From Pterobdella sp. o SKG-2022 (Eukaryota; Annelida; Clitellata; Hirudinida; Piscicolidae), in contig OZ038325.1 in the NCBI GenBank assembly GCA_964035795.1, positions 1,071,263 through 1,135,262 of the forward strand: a stretch of 64,000 nucleotides of DNA, written 5' to 3'. Positions 50,901 to 63,444 of this stretch are shown here, one piece after another. The notes under the pieces were generated by a model, which was not told the DNA's origin, did not search any database, and was given only the letters and a program-made list of their open reading frames with translations. Numbering within the stretch: position 1 is the first letter of the stretch; each line of letters starts with the position of its first letter. The position numbers and the translations under genes are program-made.

Positions 50901-53900
50901 GAGCGCAAATCTCATTAAACCTTCCTTATGCCTCTCAAGGTGATGTTGGGAGACAAAGAGTGTGACGTCATGTCTGGATTCCGTATCTACTTTACCACCA
51001 AGCTACCCAACCCTGCCTACTTCCCTGAGGTTGGAGGACATGGGCGGATGCTGTATGCATGAATCTGTTATAATAATCATTTTTTCTTAGACACATGTGC
51101 ATAAACCAAAAAAAAACACGCACACACACACACAGGTATACGCCCTGTTGAGTATCATAGACTTTACAGTGACGATGAAGGGACTTGAAGACCAACTCCT
51201 CAACATGGTCGTCGTATCAGAACAGAGCGTACGTTGTCGTTGCTCTTGTTTGTGTATGTATACATGTATGTGTGCGTGATGATATGTTGTGTCTTATTGG
51301 TGCGGAGGCAGTGGCGTATGAAGAAATGGTTATGCTCGAAATAAAACATTGGTTTCAATTTAAGAATTTTTCGTGAATTACAATAATGAGCATAACCTTC
51401 TAATCTCGTTTAGTAATATCTGCCAACATTAATGGAAACTTTTCTTATTATTTGACTTGCCATCAGCCATAACTGAACAGCTAATGATAGCAAAAACATC
51501 GATAAAGTATTTATATATATATACACAACATGATGACAGCAACTGGAGGCGGAGAGGGTGCAGTTGATAGAGACAGTGAACATGAACAAGATAAAGATGA
51601 AGGAGCTGGAAGCCAACCTGCTCGAGAAACTCTCTTCCACCGAGGTGCATGGGGTGTTTTAAAACCGCAGAAAATTATTTGAAAATATATGATAACCGCA
51701 GTGTAAGATAGTAGTGACCATCCAGAAGATCATTATATTATTATAGACGTTGACAAGCATGGTTTTATATAATAGTGCTTCCCGAAAGGTCTATTTTTAT
51801 ATAGGTTAAATAGCGCAGCGCACGGGTTTATAAATCAAATCAATTTTCGTATAAATCAGGTTCGGTAGCAAATAAAGATGAGTTATAATGTTATTTCTCC
51901 CATATATATGTGATGATTGGACATCTTCCTTTTATAAGTAATAATCTTTTCTATATACAAGTGATAATGAAACACCACTATACACAAACGACAATAGAAC
52001 CTTATACAAGCGATAATACACCACCCTTCACACCGACCACTTAGGGGTCCCTGTTGGACGACGAGTCGGTGTTGGTGGTGTTGAACACGACAAAGGTCAC
52101 TGCTGTGGATGTGAGTCTGCAGCTGGCAGTTGCTGATGACACCGAGATGAAGATCAACAAGGCCAGAGAGGAATACAGGCCCGGTAAGTCTTATAACGAC
52201 CTGTGTATGGCCTGGTATGCCTTGTAATGATTTGTGGGAATCGGTGTGTTATAATGATGCTGTGTTATAACGAGTGCCATATAGTTAAGTAACATAGACT
52301 CAAGCCATGATAGTTGAAAATAGTCTGAAAAAGTAGGACTAGATAATAATTGCTTGTTTGGTTACTATAATTTCCCGTTACTTCAGATCATTAAAAAGTC
52401 TGAAAACACAAGTTTTTTGTACGTCTGCCACCATGGCTCGCATCTATAGACAGCCATTCTTCATTAAATAACCAACCATATCAAGCACAACAACACCACA
52501 GTGGCGACCAGAGGCAGTATCTTGTACTTCCTACTGAGCGAGATGAGTGCTGTAAACTGCATGTACCAGACATCTCTCAAACAGTTTCTCGGCCTCTTTG
52601 ACCTCTCCATACAAAAGTAATTGCATCAATACTCGTATATATATTTGAAAAGTTGATATCAACGTTGATATGTTGAGGAGTAATGATATCACATGAATTG
52701 TAGAAATTAATAGAGATTCAACACCCACCACAACATCACATCAGCTCGGAGAAGACACACATCCTAGGCAAGAGGTTATCGAACATCATCGAACACCTGA
52801 CGTATGAGGTGTACAAATTCACGAACAGGGGTCTCTATGAAGAACACAAGTTTCTCCTCTCCCTCTTCCTCACCCTCAAGAAGGACCTCCAGTCGAACAA
52901 CATTCAGCATATTGAGTTCAATGTTCTACTCAAGGGTGAGTTGTGTCGATTGTTACTTTTAGTGTTGGTACTATTATAACACAAAAATAATCTCGGACAA
53001 AATATACCAAAACTTCTGTCAATAGGTGGTGCTTCTCTAGACATGAACTCAGTGCCCCACAAGCCATTCAAGTGGCTCACTGACAGCTGCTGGCTCAACG
53101 TCATCCAACTATCTAGACTGCATGGCTTTGCTGAAGTTCCCAACCAAGTACGTGTTCCATGTTAAAACCTGATTCATACGCGCGAGATTCAAATCCCAGT
53201 ATCCGTTTATGTAATATTTCATTCAAAAGATGCAAAGGAGTGAGAAGGCATGGAAGGAGTGGTTGGACAAAGCTGCACCTGAAGAGGAAACGTTCCCAGA
53301 CAACTATCAGAACCTCCTCAGCACTTTCCAAAAACTCCTCTTCATCAGGTGATTGAGGTTTGTGTTGATTGAAGAGATCAATTCAAATACCATAACGACA
53401 CACCAGATCATTGTGTCCAGATCGAACAATAGCACAGGCACGCAAGTACATAGCGGAGTCGATGGGACCCAAATTCATTGAAAGTGTCATTCTGGATTTG
53501 AAGGCAATGGTGGATGAATCGAACTGTAGGACCCCTCTCATTTGTCTCCTAACCATGGGGTCAGACCCCACCGCTCAAATCGAAGACCTTGCCAAGAAGT
53601 CCAGGATTGGTGGGTAGTTGTTATAAACTCGAGATATTATGCGTGTAGTGACGGTGTTTAAAAATTAAACGTTTGAATGCTACAGAGACAAGGGCTATCA
53701 GCATGGGTCAAGGGCAAGAGGTGCATGCCAGAAACCTGCTCAACCTCTTTGTCACCACTGCGAGTCTCCTTCCTTGATCATATATATGTACTTCAAATAT
53801 AAACTCAGAATGAAACTAACGTCATCATACCAGATATGGAATACAATATTATATATCCGACACAGGGTGGATGGGCGATGTTGCAGAACTGCCACTTGGC

Positions 53901-55983
53901 ACTGGCTTTCATGCACGAGTTATTCGACATGATCCTCAGCATGCCCTCCATCCACCCCACCTTCCGCCTTTGGATCACCACAGAGATCCACCCCCTTTTC
54001 CATGTTGGACTTCTGCAGGTCTGTTATTAATACTCAGTCGTTTTGTATGGTCGAAACGACGTAGGTTGGTGATTGAAGCATATGATGATGATGCTTGTGT
54101 GCAGCAGTTGCCGTAAGTTGTTTCAATTTATAAACACTCGTCAGATGTCTGTAAAGTACACGAACGACCCACCTCAAGGAATCAAGGCTGGATTGATGCG
54201 CACATACACCAGTAATGTCAACCAGGTTGGGTGTTTTCATTGATGAACCATCAATCATACAGCGGTGATAAAATGAAAAAAATTTATTGTTTCTATTGAA
54301 AACTTATGAAGAAGACATGCAGACATGAACGTGGTATTGACATGCCCACAGGATCTGCTGGAGGCGACAACATTGAGCCAGTGGAGGGCCATGCTGTACG
54401 GGGTGTCATTCCTACATACCATTGTGCAGGTTGTGTGCCACAGATATCAAATGGAAGTTTCAGAAACCCAATAAGAAATATTATGTATTTAAGTTTTTAT
54501 TAGTTATAGATCTAATATTGTTTAATGTGGCGTCAGGAGCGCAGAAAGTTTGGGCCGCTGGGTTGGAACATCCCTTATGAGTTCAACTTGTCAGACTGGA
54601 GTGCATCAGTTCAATTCGTTCAGAACCATCTCGATGAGATGGATGTCAAAATGGTTTGTGAATGAGATTTTAAAGTGGGTGTTTGCACACCATGAAGGAT
54701 ATTGTTGAAAGTTTAGAACTTGTTTGGTGTGTGAGAGAGCATTATGCAAGATGGATGCGTGCTGTAAGATGGTGATATGACAGGGTGTGTCGTGGGTGAC
54801 AGTGAGGTACATGCTAGGAGAGATCCAATATGGAGGCAGGGTCACTGATGACTACGACAAGCGACTCCTGAACACTTACTGCAAGGTGAGAATGGAAGAA
54901 TCTCAAAGGTGAAAATTGAAATCATCATAACCTCTCGTAGACGTGGTTTGGTGAGTTCATGTTTGGCAGCAACTTCGAGTTCTACAAGGAGTACGGCATC
55001 CCTACCAAGCTGAAGAGCATCCCTGAGATCAAAGACTTCATTCAACTGCTGCCAGCTGTCGATCCTCCCGAGGCCTTTGGACTCCATAGCAATGCCGGAA
55101 TCACGTTGGATTATACCACTAATAACATTGTTTTTTATCTATCCTAGTCGCTTTTCAAAAAACATAGTTCAAAAACTGCGCATTAGATAATAATAATAAT
55201 GAGGTGAAATATATGTCTCAAGGTATCAGACGACAGTATCGAAGGACATATTGAACACGATATTGAGCATCCAGCCAAAGGAGTCAAGTAGTGGAGGAGA
55301 GACGAGGGAGTCTGTGGTGTACAATATGGCGGAAGAGATGCTCTCCAAACTGCCCGCCACCTACCTCAGACATGTGGTCAGTCTCAAGAAATTATACTTA
55401 TCTATTTTTCTGAATAGCTTTTTCTCGAAATATGCTTTTCATAAAGACCTATCAATGTGAAAAATGGCTTTATAAAAAAATGAAACGATCGGCAGAACCC
55501 TAAATAAAACGATAACCAACAGATCAAGACCCGCATGGCCATCCTGGGCCACCTGCAGCCCTTGAACATCTTTTTTAGGCAGGAGTTGGACCGGATGATC
55601 AAGGTTCTCAACGCCGTCTCATCCACCCTCATCGATCTCAAACTCGCCATTGATGGCACCATCATCATGAACGAGGTTACTTCTGCTTGTAAACACATTC
55701 ATTAATCTTCTTCATTATAGATAATAGTTTGCTTTTAAATTTTCTTCACATTTCTTAATGTTATATACACCTGCCAGGACTTGAAAGACGCCCTAGACAA
55801 CATATACGACGCTAAGGTGCCCAACGTATGGACCAAGGTGTCTTGGGAGTCGAGCTCTGTGGGCTTTTGGTTCACTGAACTACTTGATCGTAATGCCCAG
55901 TTCTACTCGTGGTTGTATGTCGACCGACCTCTGTGTTTCTGGATCACAGGCTTCTTCAACCCACAAGGTACCACCCATCATGA

Positions 55984-56018
<35 letters not shown>

Positions 56019-56576
56019 AATGTTATTTGCAGGCTTTTTGACGGCTATGAGACAAGAAGTGACAAGAGCCCACAAGGGATGGTCCCTGGACAATGTGGTG
56101 CTGCAGAATGAAATGACCACCAAGTGGACCAAAGAAGAAATCAACGCAGCTCCCCCTGTCAGTCATCATCATCATCATCATCATCATCATTCCTGATGGA
56201 ATTTATATTTATAAAACGTCGTTTATTTCACGACAGGAGGGCGTGTATGTGTACGGGTTGTTTCTGGAGGGAGCTGCTTGGGACCGCAGAGCTTCCAAGT
56301 TGATTGAGAGCCCTCCAAAGGTGAAGATTTTCAACACTTTATCGAGTCATTAAAAACTGCAACAAAACATTACAGATCCTATTCTCCAATCTGCCTGTCA
56401 TCCGAATGTTTGCGTCTATAACTCCTTCGAAAGATACCCGTTTATACATCTGCCCCCTTTATAAGAAGCCAAGAAGAACCGACCTGAACTTCATTTCCAG
56501 GCTCACCATGAGGACCACCCAGTCACCAGACCACTGGATCCTTAGGGGAACCGCAGCTCTGGCTGACATCAAATAG
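35624..56576 (+). CDS. DNAH5/8: Axonemal outer-arm dynein heavy chain, DNAH5/DNAH8 family
   Basis: A complete gene. I joined 50 exons with matching phase at every junction, giving 4,598 residues, close to the family size of about 4,600. It is a motor of the outer dynein arm of motile cilia and sperm flagella. P-loops: AAA1 GPAGTGKT (about 1953), AAA2 GPSGAGKT (about 2235), AAA3 GEQGTAKT (about 2562), AAA4 GVGGSGKK (about 2927). The microtubule-binding stalk tip carries [20 protein letters not shown]. The C-terminus ends [12 protein letters not shown] and SPDHWILRG, as in DNAH5 and DNAH8. The N-terminus ([11 protein letters not shown]) and the linker also match this pair rather than other DNAH classes. 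I cannot tell whether it is the DNAH5 or DNAH8 co-orthologue. Exon lists follow in four entries. Confidence 0.97.
39071..45443 (+). other. DNAH5/8: Dynein exons 8-10: tail end, linker, AAA1-AAA3
   Basis: Exons: 39071-44039 (4,969 bp, one exon), 44133-44275, 44351-45443. Exon 8 covers the rest of the tail, the linker (DHC N2), all of AAA1 with Walker [20 protein letters not shown] and Walker B CFDEFNRI, and most of AAA2. Exon 10 holds AAA3 with GEQGTAKT and IDDVNMP, including the conserved [20 protein letters not shown] block. Confidence 0.97.
45623..49475 (+). other. DNAH5/8: Dynein exons 11-24: AAA4, stalk and microtubule-binding domain
   Basis: Exons: 45623-45781, 45976-46094, 46218-46361, 46545-46774, 46963-47081, 47174-47277, 47450-47549, 47691-47767, 47964-48131, 48342-48407, 48554-48616, 48759-48845, 49044-49142, 49309-49475. 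AAA4 keeps the P-loop Lys and the CFSPVG and SGCTMDWF blocks. The two stalk helices flank the microtubule-binding domain in exons 19-22. Introns are short (68-377 bp), and the exons average about 120 bp. Confidence 0.95.
49757..49823 (+). mobile_element. Second copy of dispersed hairpin repeat
   Basis: 67 bp matching 24155-24222 with two substitutions, in dynein intron 25. Contains the same nested inverted repeats (actgctgta/tacagcagt and cccag/ctggg). Only the tail of the longer element is present here. Confidence 0.75.
51645..52044 (+). other. DNAH5/8: Dynein intron 31
   Basis: 400-bp AT-rich intron, one of the longest in the 3' half. No repeat or exon identified. Confidence 0.8.
55985..56016. 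repeat. (AT)n microsatellite
   Basis: About 15 AT units in dynein intron 47, just upstream of the acceptor of exon 48. Confidence 0.95.
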
Positions 56577-59354
56577 GCCCGTCTAATTAGCTGGTGGCTA
56601 GAAGAATGGAGTTTATAAAGAATTAAAAGCTTATAAGGATTTGGAATGAATTTTTGATTAATGCATATGCTAAAAGAGAGGAACTATGGCATTTGAAATT
56701 AGGGCGTGGTGCATGACGAAAAATGACATCATAGAAATTTCCTTAAGGTTGTCTGTTGTTGTCAATATTTGAATGAGTGTTGAACTTTATGATGATTAAT
56801 TCAAGCAATTAATCACTCTACTGTAGCTATTAGGACAAATTAAAATTCCATTAGTATACATTTTTGTTTTTGTATAATAAAATAATTTTGATTTGATTAT
56901 TCATTTCTAAAAATCTTGATATCAATAATTTAATATAATTTTTATATTTTCGTTTTTTTGTTTCAATGCATACTTTTCGTTTACAATTCAAAAAATTAAC
57001 ACATGAAAAACACATCATGCTATTAATAAAAATCATGAATTGCGTAGAAAAAAATGAAATATTAATAAAATACTATATGAAAGCTTGCAAAAAAACAGAA
57101 TCACCGGCCCAATTTATCATCTTGTTTTCAACCATAAAGTAATCCAACCTGCCTGAAAGGCCATTGAATGTTGACTTCTACAGACACGCCCAAGGAAGTT
57201 TTACAAAAGCTGTTTATACTTCTTCAGTAAATCAATTATCCTCTTTGTCTGTAAAGATTTATGTTATACTTTATTCAATCAGTTTTATTTTCGTTGTGTG
57301 TAAAGATATGTTTTGAAATTTTTTAATAAATGTGTATATACAAATATTTTTCTATAAACCAATATTTCTTACAAAATTTTTTGAAGTGATTTTAGAATAT
57401 TGATAAACACACCTATTTGATCATCAAATATTTCATCATACGAAAGAACAATATTTCGTGTCAAAAAGCTAAAATTCGAAACTTAAAATTTCTCTTTTTT
57501 CAGGTGGAAACGTCAATGAGTATTCGGGAAATTCACGGATCTTTTGGTGATATCTTCGAAAATTAGCAGACATTACTAAACGGGTGCGTTCGAAAAATAT
57601 ATCCGGATTAGCATGTCAAAAATTTAGATTAAAAATTATGTTAAGAATGAAAAATATATTTTTAACTTCAATAATATATTTTCACTTTTAGTAATATATT
57701 TTTAACTTCAATAATTTGAACTTGAGATTGATAAATCAAATTAAAATTAAATGCATTTATAAATGGCCATTTCATAAATAGCTCACTATTTATGCGTTTA
57801 TAGAAACTTCAATTTTCAAATCTTTTAACACATTTAACTGCTCAAATTACTTTTATTATTTTTTTTTTAATTTTATTTTCATAATAAATTAACTGTTATT
57901 CATTACTATGATTTGGTTCCTTATAAAAAAGGCTATTTATAGCGAGTGACAACACGCACTAAGAACAATGCACCAAAACATCAGGTTGTTAGCAATAACA
58001 TCAACAAAATAATAAAAAAAAAAATAATAAAAATGATAAAAATAATGGAAATAATAATAATCATTGAAATCCTTATTTAAACTGGAAATTATTCACCGCA
58101 GTTGAAAACATTTTGAGTTGATTTCAGGATCCGATATTACTAAGAAACTTCCTTCAACCGTTGCTCTCATTAAACAATCATGCATAAGTTGTTCTATGGG
58201 AAAAGCTCGTTTTTGATTGACGTTTCTGAGTTCACCAGTGTTATTTGTGCAATTCCAACATTAAATTAGAAATTATGAAAATTGTTTCACTGTTAATCTT
58301 TTTCATCAATATTATTGATTGATAATGATTTATACTCAAGTCTCAATTACTTGTGATATCATTAACTAATTACCGATTCATTGGAACAACTTGATCAAAC
58401 GTTGCTGATTAGTTTGACCTTATGACTAATATTAATTATTTTACCAAACAAAACTTCTGACGGAAAGATATTCTCTACAAAATTCTGCTTTATTTGCAAG
58501 TAACTCAAAAATTTTTAGAGTTTTACACACTTTAGCCTTTCTGCCAATCACAATGCATATATTGAAATGAATGGAAGTCCATGAAACTTAAATCGCCTAC
58601 TCACAAATAAAATATATTCATATAAACCTAAACTAACATACAGACACACAAAGACACGCGAAGACAAAAACAAACACACACACGGAGAAAGACACACGCA
58701 CACACACCAGTGTTCACAGCTCGACAGAGTATATAAGAAATGACAGAACCAATTTTATGATTCAGACAAAAACCTAACAACAAAAATTTTTATCCTATCA
58801 AACACCTTACACCGGAAAATGTTCGGGAAAAAGCAGACGAAAAAGACAGTAAATAAGCAATGCAAAGACTCAAACAGCAAAAGGCACCTGTTGCTAAGGT
58901 TACACATCTCCTCAGACCACCTTAGCGGGCCTTTTCTTATTGTATCCACACCTCCTTTTGGTTTGTTATCAATAGTTTTTTTCATTTCTATTGCTATTTG
59001 ATTATTATTATTATTTATTCATTATTACTCATGTTTATTATTATTCATAATGCTATAAAAGTGATTCAAATAAAAACTACAATTGCATTCGTTCTAAAAA
59101 TAACTCTGTAAAGAACTTTCATTAACCAATAAAGATATGGTTTGCGATCTTAACAATATTTCTTTAACCTTCATCATATTTAAATAAAAACAAAACAATA
59201 TCATCACAAGTATGAATAACACACTAGTAATATCACAGTAATCAAATAAATATTATCATAATAATCAAATCAATAATATCATAATAATCAAATAAACAAT
59301 ATCATAATAATCAAATAAATATTATCATAATAATCAAATAAATTAATCATAAGC
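56577..59354. other. Gene-poor intergenic region
   Basis: AT-rich DNA after the dynein stop, with a CA-rich patch at 58620-58710 followed by a TATATAA string at about 58730 that has no gene behind it. Short repeats of atcataataatcaaataa occur at 59230-59345. No coding block supported. Confidence 0.65.
56876..56881 (+). terminator. Candidate polyadenylation signal for dynein
   Basis: AATAAA 300 bases after the stop codon. Positional plausibility only. Confidence 0.3.
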
Positions 59355-60034
59355 TTAGGTGTCACTTTAGATTCAAATTTGAACTTTGCTCACTTTATTT
59401 CTCAAATAATCCAATCTTCCAATTTCCATCTATGCCATAAAACAAATACGCAAATTCTTACCTCTTTCCACTGCTAATGCCCTCTATCTCACTAGTTCTT
59501 TACAGATTGAACTACTGTAATTCTCTCCTTTGCGGGCAGCCAAACTATCTTTTATGCAAACTTCAAGTCCTCCAAAACCACGCGGCCAAGACGGTTCTTC
59601 GAGCTGATTATTTCAGCTCTTACAGTGATTGTCTTGATCGTTTGCACTGGTTACCTGTCTTCTAAAGATGCAAGTTTAAATTCCTTTGGCTCATTACTTG
59701 CACTCTCAAGCTTGAACAACCCGCTTATCTTTTTGATCTTTTGTCAATCAGACACACACTTCAACCCCTCAGATTCTTACACTCTGGTCTCCAGCTTCAT
59801 CAACCTGTTTCTTCAGGCTTGCTTACTAGTCGCTCTTTTTCTCACCAGGCTCCACGTCTGTGGAATTCACTTCCTTCTAACTTGCGCTTTTCGCCTTCTC
59901 TCATGAACTTTCGCAAACTTCTGAAAACTCACTTATACCATAAACATCCCCAGTCATAATCTCTTACAAACCCTGAGCGCCTCTGAAGCAATCTTGAATT
60001 GATAACTGTGCGCTATAAAAATATTAAGAATAAT
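59355..60034 (+). mobile_element. CR1/L2-like LINE, 3' end of ORF2 (decayed)
   Basis: The 3' part of a non-LTR retrotransposon polyprotein, broken by frameshifts and stops. In order: LGVTLDSNLNF (from 59355), RLNYCNSLLCGQPNYLLCKL and DRLHWLPV (frame of 59477), then APRLWNSLPSNLR and FRKLLKTHLY (frame of 59741). These are the typical C-terminal blocks after the reverse transcriptase in CR1/L2-group elements. The 3' end has an agcgc/gcgct hairpin (59976-60014) and an AAT-rich tail. No intact reverse transcriptase or endonuclease is present, so this is a 5'-truncated dead copy. Confidence 0.85.
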
Positions 60035-61231
60035 AATAATACTAATTATCAAATGGGATTAATCTTCTAGAAACATCGAATCTTTTTACTTTCGATGGTT
60101 TTCAAATGATATTATAGACATTATCGACTGATGAAAACTATTTTGTTCTGCAGATTTGCCCTACCCATAACAAGCCTGGTCACAAAATATCTATATTATT
60201 GCTATTGTTTTTATTATTTGTATTATTGTTGTTATTTTTGTTATTATTAACTTCTTTTATTGTCATTATGATGTTTATCATTTAATTTTTTGTTGATATT
60301 AATGTTTTTGCTTGTTAAATTGTTTATTGTTATTATTGTTATTTATTCGTTTCGACAGTTAGCCACCTGGCGAATGAATTGTTCAAATTTTGGTCTCATT
60401 GACAAAGACTAAATCTATTTAAAAATGCTCACATCAGGATCTATGTGAATATATAACAATTAAAAAGGTGTTTGCTTTCATTTACATGATTCGTTTTAAA
60501 AACTTGTAAATTCAACAATAAATCAGAAAATTATGTGTTAAGTTTGTATGTGAAAAAATACGGATGTGATTCAAAAATTTCTAAATAATAAATAAGGATT
60601 ATCTTGAAAGAAACCCTCACTACTGCTTGTGAGTTAAATAAAAATAAACGAGAAAGTCTTTCGAGTTATTTATAAACAGCTTTGAAAACAAAAGTTTTGA
60701 ATTTGAGTTATATTTTATTTTGGTTGCAATATATTTGGAACCATTCCTTTTGCAGTGTTTAATTTATCAACATGAATTTTTTAAATACGTCTGTATTTGC
60801 GCGTATATATTTATTTGTGGCAGAGGTTTCTAGGGCCACATTAGACTTCTCAGCCAGAGCAACAAATGTTCCCGTTAACTAGTCGAGCGTCACCCACAGT
60901 CAGACATGACTTCAAGGGGCCTACTACAACTAATATTTTTTAATGGAAAAAAGTTTATTGTTTTATTTTAAGCTTAAAAGCAAAATATACAGTTTTAATT
61001 TGAGTTTTTTACATGAAAAAATAATTTAAAGCAGAAATTAACTTTTCATCAAAACATAACAATTCAACTAGCAACTCAAAACAAATCAACAATTAGGAAG
61101 TTCAAATATTTCGCAAAAAATTTTAAATATTTAAAAATAATCAAACTCTGTGTGAATAATTTCAAATAAAAAACGAAAAAATTATGAACAAAGTTAAAAA
61201 AAATAATAAACAACTGAAATAAAAATAATCT
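60035..61231. other. Intergenic, 3' flank of the Prickle-like gene
   Basis: AT-rich, with an ATT-rich patch at 60190-60350 and a GC-richer patch at 60820-60920 that might be another repeat fragment. It probably contains the 3' UTR of the minus-strand Prickle-like gene. Confidence 0.6.
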
Positions 61232-63276
61232 TCACGATAGGATACACTGCTTGACGTCATTGTAGCCATTTATTTTTTTATCTTTGATCTTTTTCCTCTC
61301 TTCCACCATCTTTGTTTCACTTTTAATCACCATCAAATTCTCCAAAGAGGAAAAAGAAGACAAAGAGGAAGAGGAAGAAGATTGCAAACATGAATTTTGA
61401 AATATTCTTTGTTGTTTTTTCGCGCCAAAATCTTCACTACTAGTATCATCACCGCTCGTATAATGATGTTTATTTTGCCATTGGCCCATCTTTTTCTTAT
61501 TTTTCAACTTCCGGTCGTTACGTGTTAACTTTGATCTTTGGTTCCTCGTGGTTCCATTAGTTTTCTTTATGCGGGCCCTGCTTTTTTTATAGTTGTCGTA
61601 GTTGAAATTATTATAAATCCTGTGTCCATCATCATCATCATCTTCTTTTTCTTCTTTCTTTTCTTCAATAATGATGTTATCACCAGTTGTAAGAATACCA
61701 CCATCACCATCACCACCCCCATCACCATCATAACCTCTCCCACCACCACCATCACCACCATCACCATCACCACCATCACCATCCCCATCACCAGTATAAC
61801 CATTATGTAAAACAAAACTACCAACAGAAATTTTTTTGCTCTGGGTAGGACTCGAACTCTCGACCTTTAGGTCAATGACGTGTTGTGGAGTGGTGTTCTT
61901 AAGCCTGCTTGGATGCACTTTGTGGGCACTTCTAACAGTAGGTACTTGGTCATATATGTGGTTATTATTATTATTATTATTATTGTTATTATTATTATTA
62001 TTATTATTCTTATTTCCATCCTTGTTATGATTTTTTTCACCATTAACCTTATTATTGTTTTTGTTGTTAAAGCTGCTAATAATATTTGAAGTTGTCTTCA
62101 TGAAAGTATTTTTTCTCTTTTTCAACTCCATTTTACGTTCTACACTGGCTTGTGATTGACCAATCAAATTGCAGTATGTTTTGTTTTTTATTACTGTTAT
62201 ATCGCTCATTGCGTTGCTATGGTTTCGCATCGATTTTTCGTTATATGTGTTCAATTGGTTTTTAATTAAATCAATCTTATTTAATTCTTTTTTTCCACCA
62301 CTATCATTATCATCACCACCCTGATCTCCATCTTCTTTTTCTTCCTCCTCATCTCCACACTTCTTGATTCCTATGAATCCATGACAACCACACTCGGACG
62401 AATAACTTCTATTTCTTACGTCACCATCATTGTTATTGTTTATCGTTTTTTTATTATTTCTATTTTTCATGACGTCACAATACATGTTGATTTTGTTTTT
62501 GTATTCCACTAATCCTGGATCAGAATTATTACAAACGTTTGAAATATTATTTTTTTTTACAGCACAACCCTTTTTTTGTTGATCGTTTTTACACATTTGA
62601 ATCCACTTTTCAACACTTTTTTCTTGCACGTGATCAAAAAATCTTTCTTCTTGTAACTCTTCCCACTTTTTGTCCCCAAAAAAAACACTCGACCAATCGC
62701 TTTCACTTCCGCTTCTATTCTCGTTTTTAAGTCCATAACTAACACCCTCAACATCACCATTTTGATCATCGCCTTCACTAAACTTTGCAAAATTTTCTTT
62801 CAAACTTTTCCTAACTGAGAGTTGAACCCCGGAACTAAGAGTTAGGTCGGTATTTCCCATTTGCTCGTAACTCGTAGTGCTAACGTTGGCAGAAGTTTTG
62901 AGTTGTTCATAGAGGTTTTGCATGCCATCGTTGTTTTCACCTCCATCGCTTCTACTTTTAGCATTTCCGTTTTTTTCATCCATTTTTAATTCTCTTTTAA
63001 TGGCACCACTTTTTATATCGAATAAAGCCCTATATAAACTATTGAGAACTATACCACCCCCATCTACTTCCTCTTCTTCCTCTTCCCTTTTCTCCTCTTC
63101 TACTTCATTATCATCAACATCATTAGCAAACGTATAGTGATAACCATACTCACTATAATCCCTATTATCATAATTCGTTTTGATATCATCATCATAACCA
63201 TCACAATCACCCTTATCATCATCATTATCATCATCACCATCATTATCACCATCATCATCACCATCATCATCACCAC

Positions 63277-63310
<34 letters not shown>

Positions 63311-63404
63311 GACAAGGTTGAATGTGTTTTGATAAGTATAATTAATAGAGCTTTTGTCACAAATTTTTTCATCATCACCATCACCCTCCTCATCTTCCTC
63401 CTCC

Positions 63405-63444
<40 letters not shown>

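Larger units (their letters stand above)
49630..56576 (+). other. DNAH5/8: Dynein exons 25-50: AAA5, AAA6 and C-terminal domain
   Basis: Exons: 49630-49676, 49898-50041, 50247-50380, 50553-50708, 50940-51029, 51136-51228, 51540-51644, 52045-52183, 52502-52616, 52745-52935, 53026-53147, 53230-53348, 53407-53609, 53686-53759, 53866-54018, 54145-54225, 54352-54429, 54537-54653, 54784-54885, 54941-55104, 55223-55376, 55523-55675, 55778-55967, 56033-56157, 56237-56320, 56376-56576. Landmarks: [54 protein letters not shown]-like [56 protein letters not shown]. The intron after 53759 appears to use a GC donor. Confidence 0.95.

Noticed and set aside
53833..53865. In-frame extension of dynein exon 39 ([10 protein letters not shown])
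   Set aside because: It would insert about 11 residues into a highly conserved motif just before GGWAMLQNC. The acceptor at 53866 restores family spacing.
59477..59959. Host genes from the two LINE-derived ORFs
   Set aside because: The peptides are the conserved C-terminal blocks of CR1/L2-type retrotransposons, broken by frameshifts.
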